Shown here: one piece after another, positions 26,274-33,812 of the stretch | How positions within the stretch are numbered: position 1 is the stretch's first letter | Layout of the letters: each line of letters begins with the position of its first letter | Source of the DNA: Trichomonas tenax | Taxonomy: Eukaryota; Parabasalia; Trichomonadida; Trichomonadidae | Direction of reading: 5' to 3' | DNA length: 36,174 nucleotides | NCBI GenBank assembly: GCA_023091735.1 | Contig: JALKBU010000506.1 | Location: 1-36,174, forward strand | Translations under genes and position numbers: made by a program | Notes under the pieces: model-generated | The model's input: only the letters and a program-made list of their open reading frames with translations | Told to the model about the DNA's origin: nothing | Databases searched by the model: none

Positions 26274-28865
26274 TCAATCATCTGATGAATCACCGCGTAA
26301 AAATGCACTTTCATGCTTCTTATGCTTCTTTGGTTTCTTTTTATTCTTCTTGTCATCATCCGAACTTGAATCAGAAACCAAGAATTTGCTCTTTTTCCTG
26401 ATGTTATCTTTCGATGCAGGTTTTACTTCTTTCTTGGAATCTTCGATTGGTCCCAAAAATTTACTTATAATCAATCCTTCATCTGTAACTTTCTTTTCAG
26501 TTGAGTTATTAATTGTCGGTGATAGAAGACCGCCTGAAGGTGAGAAAACATTATCTTCTTTCTTAGGTGATGCGATTGGTGTTTCATCAACTTCGTCATA
26601 GAATAAATATTTCCTATTTACTGTTACCTTTCGCTTAGGACGATAAACATTATCAGGAATCTTTGGATAATTCATTTCGAAATCTGGATCAAGGAGATGG
26701 CGTGGACGAACATAATGTTTTCTTTCTCTCTTTGGCTTCTTCATAGACTCACTGCCATTTTCAGCAAATTCTGTTGAAATAGGTTCAATATCAATATTTG
26801 ATTCAGATGGTTCGACTTTTGTTTCAGATATTGGCTTTACTGAAGGCTCTTCTTCTTTATCAGTATTTAATAATTTCTCAATTTTATCAGCATTCAAATC
26901 ATTGTCACTACTTTCGGAATTCTTAATCTTAATCTGTTTATCTAGTGAAATTTGGTTGTTGAGTTCATCGTTTTCGCAAATTGGAATATCAATATCTCTC
27001 GATCTAACAACATTATAACCCTCTGATATTGATTCTGATTGTACATTATCTTTTTCAATTAATGATTTATTTTGTAATTCATCCTTTTTAATATCTTCAT
27101 TTTCTTGATGAATTTCTTCGCCAGCAATATTCATTCCTTGATCTATAGCTTTAATTTCATTGATTGGCTTTGATTTTTCGTTAACAGAATCAACTATTTG
27201 TGGTGATTGTTTTTGATTTGGAATTTGTTGATTGTCCTCGATAACTTGCTTTGGTTTTTGAGTTTCTTGTCGTGAATCGATGATATTTGATTTATTGTCA
27301 TGTTGCTCATCTTGAATTTGGTTAATTTCTGGCTGGTCATATATTCTATTGACTTTCTTAACTTTTGGAAGTTGTTCTGATTCTCTTGATTCAGAAACAT
27401 CAGCTAAATCTTGCTGATTGGATAATTTGTCACCTTGCTGATTTGATGGCTTGTTATCCTTTTGTTTGCGAATGATTTGAGCATCACTATCACTATCTGA
27501 ATATGATTTGCCTTTATTTTCATTCTTCATTTTTTGTTCATTTATTTCTTTGATCTTCTGAGCTGCTAAAAATGCAGCATCTCTTTGTGCGTTTTTAATA
27601 TTAGCATCACTTTGTTTGATGTCAGGTGTTGGTGATGCAGAAACTTTTGGTGCTTCTTGTGCTTTAATATTTTCTTCAGTTTTATATGCATTACGTTTTT
27701 CTTTGTCTTGTCTCTCAAGTTCAGAGAAATATGATTCATCACTAACCAGAAATTGTTTCAGTTTGTCTGATTTATGGAATTCGCTTGGTGGAATATAGAC
27801 TGCAAAGCTGGAGTCACTTTCCGTAAGATCCGCATTAAAGAACTTTCTTGGTGGAGTCATCAGTTGTTCAATTTTAACTTTCGATTTTGGTGAAGTTTCT
27901 TTTTCACCATTTTTAGATACACTTTGGTTACCAACAGCTTTTTCAGGTGGTGAAGTGATAGAAGGATTTGATAGATCTTTAATTGCATTTTGATTTTGCT
28001 TGGAATTGATATTTGATGAATGATTATTTTCGTTTATAGGCTTTGAATCTTCTATACTATGAGATTTTTCTGAATATCTCGATTGCTGAGATATATCTTT
28101 TGCCTGTGGATGACTTTTATCTGCAATTTGTGAATTTGTTTGATTGATAATTGATTTTTCTGGTGACTTCGATTTTGCTGCTGAATTTGTAATATATGCA
28201 TTTGCATCACTATGTTTAACGGAATCATTCTGCGCTTTTGCTTCGCTGGCATAAATTTGTTGTGATTTTGATTTCATTTGTTCATTTCTGTCGGTTTTTT
28301 CATCAGCAATACTAGATTTCTCATTAGATTTTCTGAGGGTAAATTGTCCATCAGCAAATTTTTGCGACACTTTGATGTTTGAGATTTTTTCTTTGTGATT
28401 TAGATTTTCACTTGCTTTTTCTGGTGAGTCATCAATTTCCTCGTATTCATACTCATCTGAAGATAGTAAATATCCACTTCTTGCGTTTCTATACCTATAA
28501 TTCTCAGGAATATTGTGACTTAATCGACCTGAAGGAATAACTTGTGCATAAGATGTATCTGACTCTTCAAAATCCATTTTCAAGAATGCTCCATTTTGAT
28601 TTTTCTTTTTCAACCTAATTTTTCCTGTTGGTGACTTTTTTTGTTCGATTGGTATTTCATATCTCTTATTTGCAGTTGCACTCATCGATGCTGATGCTTC
28701 TGTTGTCGGTGGTTCTCTGTCTTCATGAAGTTTTCCGTAAAGATCATAATTTGCATCTTGAATAAAATCATCTTGTTCATATTTAATATCTCTCAGGGCA
28801 AAAGGAAGTCCTTTCTTAAATCCTGACTTCCTTTTTATACCGATTGAAGGCATATATCCCTGCAT
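26274..28865 (-). CDS. Large disordered, phospho-site-rich protein
   Basis: The 863-residue product is almost wholly predicted disordered: rich in Lys, Glu, Ser, Asn, Gln and Asp, with few hydrophobics. I recognise no family. It has many proline-directed sites next to basic residues (KKSPTGK near 77, SKSPEK, TSPKSK, LMTPPRK near 335, ASPKK, FSPSGGLLSP), typical of CDK/MAPK substrates, and acidic Ser clusters typical of casein kinase 2. A motif pair is duplicated: FLKMDFEESDTSYA (94-107) resembles FFNADLTESDSSFA (342-355), and each is followed by a FLVSD-type motif (YLLSSDEYE at 132; FLVSDESYF at 372). FLVSDSSSDDD (828) and FLRGDSSDD (855) repeat the second motif near the C-terminus. A basic stretch with RPRHLLDPDFE and RPKRKVTVNRKY could bind nucleic acid. 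A nuclear or cytoskeletal scaffold is possible but unproven. Confidence 0.8.
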   Translation of the reverse strand: MQGYMPSIGIKRKSGFKKGLPFALRDIKYEQDDFIQDANYDLYGKLHEDREPPTTEASASMSATANKRYEIPIEQKKSPTGKIRLKKKNQNGAFLKMDFEESDTSYAQVIPSGRLSHNIPENYRYRNARSGYLLSSDEYEYEEIDDSPEKASENLNHKEKISNIKVSQKFADGQFTLRKSNEKSSIADEKTDRNEQMKSKSQQIYASEAKAQNDSVKHSDANAYITNSAAKSKSPEKSIINQTNSQIADKSHPQAKDISQQSRYSEKSHSIEDSKPINENNHSSNINSKQNQNAIKDLSNPSITSPPEKAVGNQSVSKNGEKETSPKSKVKIEQLMTPPRKFFNADLTESDSSFAVYIPPSEFHKSDKLKQFLVSDESYFSELERQDKEKRNAYKTEENIKAQEAPKVSASPTPDIKQSDANIKNAQRDAAFLAAQKIKEINEQKMKNENKGKSYSDSDSDAQIIRKQKDNKPSNQQGDKLSNQQDLADVSESRESEQLPKVKKVNRIYDQPEINQIQDEQHDNKSNIIDSRQETQKPKQVIEDNQQIPNQKQSPQIVDSVNEKSKPINEIKAIDQGMNIAGEEIHQENEDIKKDELQNKSLIEKDNVQSESISEGYNVVRSRDIDIPICENDELNNQISLDKQIKIKNSESSDNDLNADKIEKLLNTDKEEEPSVKPISETKVEPSESNIDIEPISTEFAENGSESMKKPKRERKHYVRPRHLLDPDFEMNYPKIPDNVYRPKRKVTVNRKYLFYDEVDETPIASPKKEDNVFSPSGGLLSPTINNSTEKKVTDEGLIISKFLGPIEDSKKEVKPASKDNIRKKSKFLVSDSSSDDDKKNKKKPKKHKKHESAFLRGDSSDD

Positions 28866-29167
28866 TTTAATATTTTGAAATTTTACATATTATTTACATG
28901 TCAAAAGCATTGAATTACACGACAAAATCGTTTTACATGGCAAAAAATATTTTTTCATTTGTTATAACATTGAAACAAAGAAAGATAGTTAAATTCTTTA
29001 GTGTTCATTCAATATATGCTATTTAAAGTTAACACATGTATTTATTCATAAAAACAAAAATAATATCACGATATTAAGAGGCAAAAGCGCTGCAATAAAC
29101 TCTGAAGTGTGATTAAATCAATATTAATATGAAGCTAAAAGCTTTCATATTAAGTTTGAACTCTAAA
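28866..29167. other. Upstream region of the disordered-protein gene
   Basis: About 300 bases between two minus-strand genes. It holds three tandem copies of the recurrent promoter motif (28893-28948) and the 3' end of the membrane-protein gene. I see no gene in it. Confidence 0.6.
28893..28948 (-). promoter_or_regulatory. Triple TTTTGNCNYRTAA motif
   Basis: Read on the minus strand, 28948-28931 gives TTTTTTGCCATGTAAAA, 28928-28915 gives TTTTGTCGTGTAA and 28906-28893 gives TTTTGACATGTAAA. All three face the gene starting at 28865; the nearest ends 27 bases before its ATG. The spacing of about 20 bases is near two helical turns. Confidence 0.55.
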
Positions 29168-30337
29168 TTATAGTTCGAACCAAATGAATTTGATGTCTTT
29201 ATATCTTCTTCCCCTGATGCTGTTGACTGTGTACATTGTGACGAAAACATAGAAAATTACACAGAAAATAGGCAGTACTTTCTTGAATCCCATAGAATTA
29301 ATGAATAAGTCAAATCCAATCAAAATACAAAACACATCAACAATCACCGAATATCGAGCAATATCTTGATTGCAATTTAATGATTCATAAATCAAAGATC
29401 CAGCGCCAAAAATGAGCAAAGAGATCGAATATCTTGATAAGAAAGATATTCCAATGCATGACGTTATTAAAACAAGCCAACTTACGTGGAATTCTTCTAA
29501 TGTTGAAATACCGGTTGCATTTGAAATTAAATAGAAGAATGGAATGATGTGAACCTTCGGGTTATGTAAAAATCCGTAATTTAATATTCCAAAGAATGGT
29601 CCTCCTTTCATAATGAATATTATTCCATGGAATATGTATGAAATGAAAAGTGGAGATAAAATTTGGAATGCATTACCGCTATTACCTATTTTCAAGAAGA
29701 GAATAAAGAATGTTATTGATAAAATAATCGCTTGGCGATCAAAAAATGCAGCAATAAGTGTTGCACGAAACATGATCTTCATATCATGCAGCTTGTACCC
29801 AATAAATGTTAAAAACACACAAGAAAGATAAACAGCATCAGTCGTTAAAGTAGAATGAACAATTAATGATGAAGATGGGAAAATTGATAGTAAACAAGCA
29901 GATAAAACTGAATTTTGTACAAGCTTCCATGAAGAAACGAATCTTTCAAGTAGTATTGCGCATAATGTATTTGTAACTAAAATATAAATCATTGCTGCAG
30001 GTGTCCAAAAACCAAGCGTAAAGATTTTACAGATCTTTAAAAGTATTGGGGAACCAATTGGTATCATATAAACCGCTTGTGGGCTTGCATTATCTGTTTT
30101 ATTAGCGAATTCTTTTGTTGGAAGACTATAATAGTTTTTGGAAACGTGCATCATTAGTGGACCTTCCCCAAAAAGCATTATTCCCGTTGATGAATCATAA
30201 AAAAATAAAAATATCCAAGCAATAATAGTTGTAGACACCATACACCAAACTATATATTTGTCTGTTGGCTTCCATGAAAGAATTTGCCGAATTGCTGATG
30301 GTTTCTCGCTTAAATTTTCAAACTCTATATTACTCAT
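29168..30337 (-). CDS. Multispan membrane protein, GT-C glycosyltransferase-like
   Basis: The 389-residue protein has a short cytosolic N-terminus and about nine to ten hydrophobic spans. After the first span comes an acidic loop (SSTGIMLFGEGPLMMH) with a luminal region, and later LTTDAVYLSCVFL and a span ending FFDRQAIIL. This layout, with a loop after TM1 and a conserved TDA-type and R-type pair mid-protein, recalls GT-C fold enzymes that use dolichol-linked sugars, such as PIG-V-like mannosyltransferases. The expected Asp-Asp or Glu-Asp catalytic pair is not clear. Trichomonads are reported to lack GPI-anchor synthesis, so a GPI role is unlikely. Two promoter motifs precede it in the 73-base gap. 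Gene is sure; function is speculative. Confidence 0.6.
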   Translation of the reverse strand: MSNIEFENLSEKPSAIRQILSWKPTDKYIVWCMVSTTIIAWIFLFFYDSSTGIMLFGEGPLMMHVSKNYYSLPTKEFANKTDNASPQAVYMIPIGSPILLKICKIFTLGFWTPAAMIYILVTNTLCAILLERFVSSWKLVQNSVLSACLLSIFPSSSLIVHSTLTTDAVYLSCVFLTFIGYKLHDMKIMFRATLIAAFFDRQAIILSITFFILFLKIGNSGNAFQILSPLFISYIFHGIIFIMKGGPFFGILNYGFLHNPKVHIIPFFYLISNATGISTLEEFHVSWLVLITSCIGISFLSRYSISLLIFGAGSLIYESLNCNQDIARYSVIVDVFCILIGFDLFINSMGFKKVLPIFCVIFYVFVTMYTVNSIRGRRYKDIKFIWFEL

Positions 30338-30347
30338 TTAAATAAGG

Positions 30348-30394
30348 TTATATGTCAAAAATCATATTATTTAAAAAAATTACACGGCAAAAAA
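30348..30394 (-). promoter_or_regulatory. Two TTTTGNCNYRTAA motif copies
   Basis: On the minus strand TTTTTTGCCGTGTAA (30394-30380) and TTTTTGACATATAA (30361-30348) face the membrane-protein gene; the nearer ends 10 bases before its ATG. They occupy most of the 73-base spacer after the cofactor D stop. Confidence 0.5.
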
Positions 30395-30410
30395 TTGAAA
30401 TTTATAATTT

Positions 30411-33400
30411 TTAGTACATCGACTTTGCAAGAAGTCCATAACTATAAGATTCTCTCTTAGCATTTGCTGGCTGTTGGGCATCAGCATCTGTAACTTCTGG
30501 TGCATCAACACCATAAAGTGCGCAAAGTTTTTGAATTCCTTCAGCGCTGATTGTATCTCTCCATTGTGTCTTAGTTAGTACTTCTTCGGCTTGTTCGAAA
30601 CTGAACGGAAGTGGATTCGATGAGACAGATCTTGCCTTGAGATTCGAATATAATTCATTCGCAGAGGCATCTCTAACATTTGCATAATCGCAAACAAATA
30701 ATGGTGCAAGAAGGATAAATGCACGCTTTATTTCATTTCCATCGCAAATAGCAGCAAGAGCACCAAGAACTCTTGTAATTCTAAGGAGCTTCTGTGGTGT
30801 CTTCTTGTTGAAGTACTTAGTTTCTGTAATTGTTAAGAATTGATCAGCAAACTTTTGCAAGTTATCTCCTGACAACACTCCACTGCCAAGGAGAAGTGGA
30901 AGGAATGCGAAGAGGGAGTTCTGGAAGTTGACAATTCCCCACTGCTTCGTGTAGAGTTGGATGATGATGCTAGAAACTAATGCAGCATTATCTGTTCCTT
31001 TCTTTCTCATGAACGACAAAAGCGCGTTTCTAGATCTCTTCGATAAATCTGGCGCGAAGGCACCACTGCAAGAAATGAGGCCCTCAACAACTGTTTCGGC
31101 AAATTCTGGGACAACAATCAAAGCGTTAAAGTTCTCGATGTTAATGTTTTGAACTTCAGCAAGTCTGACAATTTGTGCCCATGTTGGAGCGCCCGCAGCA
31201 TTGTCTAATACTTTGAGAACGTCCTCCAATTTAATGAGTTTATCGAAATCTGGGATTGCTTTGTTTGTTTGTGTTTTTAGAAGTCTTAAAATACTTTCTC
31301 TGTTTCCAAGTGTTGGAGTGAAATATGCAATCTTAAGAAGCTGTAACACCGCGAATTCTCTGATGCCTGTTATCTTATCAAGGCACAGCTTTAATACATC
31401 AATAACTATGTCATTACCAATTGCACGCTTTGCCAATAATGCGTCAACTGATCTAAGAGCTGGCCCTCTAACTAAAGAGCCTTCATCACCTTTCTTTGTA
31501 ACTGTCCTATCATTGAGGCTAAGTTTAAGAAGTGAAATAAGATCAGAATCATTGAGGAATTGAGAAATATAAACAAGTCCCTTAACAATGTTCTTCTTTG
31601 TATCAGTAATAGCGTCCTTATCTTCGAATATTTGTTTGCTTAACTTGACAATCTTTGAGATGTTCTTCTGGGCAAAGCTCTTCGGGAATGATGTTAAAGC
31701 AGCAGCAACACCAGGAGATTTAAGCATAGAAAGGAGTTCCGAGAAGAAGTTATTATCAAGAACTTGAATATTTTCGTCTGCATTCAGATAATTTAATGAC
31801 TCAACCACAGCTGCCTGAACTTCTGGAGTACCATCTGTAAGCCATATTTTCATATCTTGAGCGAAATTTTCGGCTTTGTGACCACGCTTTGCAGCAGCGG
31901 AAATCATTTTAATGAAAGCACATCTAACATTATCGATCTGATAAATTGACTCTAATTTCAGCAAATGGCGAACTGCATCATCATCAACATCTCTAACTTT
32001 AAGGAGTCTTCCGAGAGCTTCGAGACCGCCGTGCCTTACATCAATATCAACACTCATGCAGTGAATGCAGATTTCATCAATTAAGTTGAGTGAAATAACA
32101 TCTGGGAATTCCACGGCGAGCATTGCGATAGCTCCAGCAGCGAGTACTCTGATTTCCTGATCCCAATGCTTGAGTCTATCATTAACAAGGAATGAGACGA
32201 TGTTTGACGCGTATTCTGGGAACTGAGCTACGAACTTGCAAATTCTCGAATAGCATCCAGCTTTCGATGAAACTGTCTGGAAGTCAGCAATGTGGATAAG
32301 CTCAAGACCATGTGGGAACTTTCCATGTCTACCGACATTCTCTTGGAATGCAGCACTTGCTGACCTTCTCACATTGACACATCTGTCGAACAAGAAGACA
32401 TTAACAAGCTGCTGAGCAATCTTGAGGGCGAAGTTCTCAAGTGTCTTTCCATCATAGCTTCTTGCGAAAGCCCAGCAAACAAAGCAACCGGCATCTCTAA
32501 CACTCTCAGCGACGACATGATTTCCATGTGGAATGTCGTATGCAAGAGCATTCAACACAATTAGAATGGCACGTGGGAGATCTGATGGAAGAATGACACC
32601 GCGAAGAGTGAACTGAGCAAGTGTCAAACAAGCTCCGTGAATCAAGTTGTCATTATCTGTCTGATCGAAGAGTTGGAACAAGTAATCAACACACTGAGAT
32701 GCATCATTGTATGGGAGTCTCTCAACAATGCGTGCAATGCCCTTTGAAGCAGACCATCTAACAACAGTGAGGTGACTTTCTAACGCATCAAACAAAAGTG
32801 CCAAAATTTGTTCAACAATTTCATCAACATAGAAGTCGTCTTCATTCTTATAAAGTGAATCTGCAGCTGCCTCTGTAGCTTCAATGTTAGTATCTCCAAT
32901 CTTTAGAGTTCTTGATCCTCTCTGGTAACGCCATTTAGCAACTCTTGGAGGGAGAAATGCAATGCCAACTTTCTGGATGATCTTGATCTGGAATAAGCGG
33001 TGATGCGCTGATGGAGAGTCTGAAAGGCACTGTGTGCTATCGAAGATTAATTTGCCGTACTGCGAAACAAGGTTATGATCGGCGTTGTTGAAAATGCAGA
33101 ATAATGTGCGAAGATAGTTTGTAACTAAGCGCTCAGAAGCTGTGTTAATTTGTTCACATGCTTCTTTGATGAATTTAGCGCGGCGATCAACCATATCCTT
33201 GCGGGCAAGAAGCCTCGACAAGAAGAAAGCTGATGACTCTGATGCACGCGATGGAGAGCTCAATAACTTTGTTCCCCACTCGATTAAATCATCAGCAAGA
33301 TTTGTGCCGATTGTTGCAATGTCAAAAGGCACCAAAGAGAGCTGAGAGAGCCACAAGCATAAAACAAACTTCACCTCCCAAGACTGCATATCCTGGCAGA

Positions 33401-33812
33401 ATGTTTTTGTAACTGGATCAAATAATTCGACTTGATTTGGGAATAATGGTAAAATTTCACGGAATCCACGAATATTAGATAAATTATAAATGCACATGTA
33501 TATCATTGTTGGTATTTGCTTTCCTAACGCTTCAACGCAAGCATTTGTTAAACAATTCATTAATCTTGTCAATGTCTTGTCTAAAAGTTGTGGAAACTCA
33601 ATGTATGGGGCTACCAATTCAATGAGTGTGCCAGCAGCTTCGACATCTTCGAAATTTTTCGCTAATCTTTGCGCTAATTCGAGCATTATTGTTGAATCTT
33701 CCACAATATCGTCGACATTAACGAGTGGCTTCTTCTCCTCTTCCTTCTCTTTGTTCTCGGATATGACAAGTTCCGATACTTTGTCGGCATCGCCGAGTTT
33801 CAAATCACTCAT
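30411..33812 (-). CDS. TBCD: Tubulin-folding cofactor D
   Basis: This 1133-residue HEAT-repeat protein takes beta-tubulin from cofactor A and, with cofactors C and E, assembles the alpha/beta dimer. It matches TBCD along its length: an N-terminal WEVKFVLCLWLSQL followed by VPFD, then WRYQRG (294-299), VRWSASKGIAR (from 351), RDAGCFVCWAFARSY around W447 and AFQENVG near 490. The length is close to human TBCD (about 1190). The frame extends to a TTG at 33875 with an intermediate ATG at 33836; I prefer the ATG at 33812 (MSDLKLGD) because the upstream codons are basic and AT-rich and unlike the family. Its presence fits a cell with many tubulin structures (flagella, axostyle, pelta) and the CCT gene in the same window. 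Confidence 0.96.
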   Translation of the reverse strand: MSDLKLGDADKVSELVISENKEKEEEKKPLVNVDDIVEDSTIMLELAQRLAKNFEDVEAAGTLIELVAPYIEFPQLLDKTLTRLMNCLTNACVEALGKQIPTMIYMCIYNLSNIRGFREILPLFPNQVELFDPVTKTFCQDMQSWEVKFVLCLWLSQLSLVPFDIATIGTNLADDLIEWGTKLLSSPSRASESSAFFLSRLLARKDMVDRRAKFIKEACEQINTASERLVTNYLRTLFCIFNNADHNLVSQYGKLIFDSTQCLSDSPSAHHRLFQIKIIQKVGIAFLPPRVAKWRYQRGSRTLKIGDTNIEATEAAADSLYKNEDDFYVDEIVEQILALLFDALESHLTVVRWSASKGIARIVERLPYNDASQCVDYLFQLFDQTDNDNLIHGACLTLAQFTLRGVILPSDLPRAILIVLNALAYDIPHGNHVVAESVRDAGCFVCWAFARSYDGKTLENFALKIAQQLVNVFLFDRCVNVRRSASAAFQENVGRHGKFPHGLELIHIADFQTVSSKAGCYSRICKFVAQFPEYASNIVSFLVNDRLKHWDQEIRVLAAGAIAMLAVEFPDVISLNLIDEICIHCMSVDIDVRHGGLEALGRLLKVRDVDDDAVRHLLKLESIYQIDNVRCAFIKMISAAAKRGHKAENFAQDMKIWLTDGTPEVQAAVVESLNYLNADENIQVLDNNFFSELLSMLKSPGVAAALTSFPKSFAQKNISKIVKLSKQIFEDKDAITDTKKNIVKGLVYISQFLNDSDLISLLKLSLNDRTVTKKGDEGSLVRGPALRSVDALLAKRAIGNDIVIDVLKLCLDKITGIREFAVLQLLKIAYFTPTLGNRESILRLLKTQTNKAIPDFDKLIKLEDVLKVLDNAAGAPTWAQIVRLAEVQNINIENFNALIVVPEFAETVVEGLISCSGAFAPDLSKRSRNALLSFMRKKGTDNAALVSSIIIQLYTKQWGIVNFQNSLFAFLPLLLGSGVLSGDNLQKFADQFLTITETKYFNKKTPQKLLRITRVLGALAAICDGNEIKRAFILLAPLFVCDYANVRDASANELYSNLKARSVSSNPLPFSFEQAEEVLTKTQWRDTISAEGIQKLCALYGVDAPEVTDADAQQPANAKRESYSYGLLAKSMY

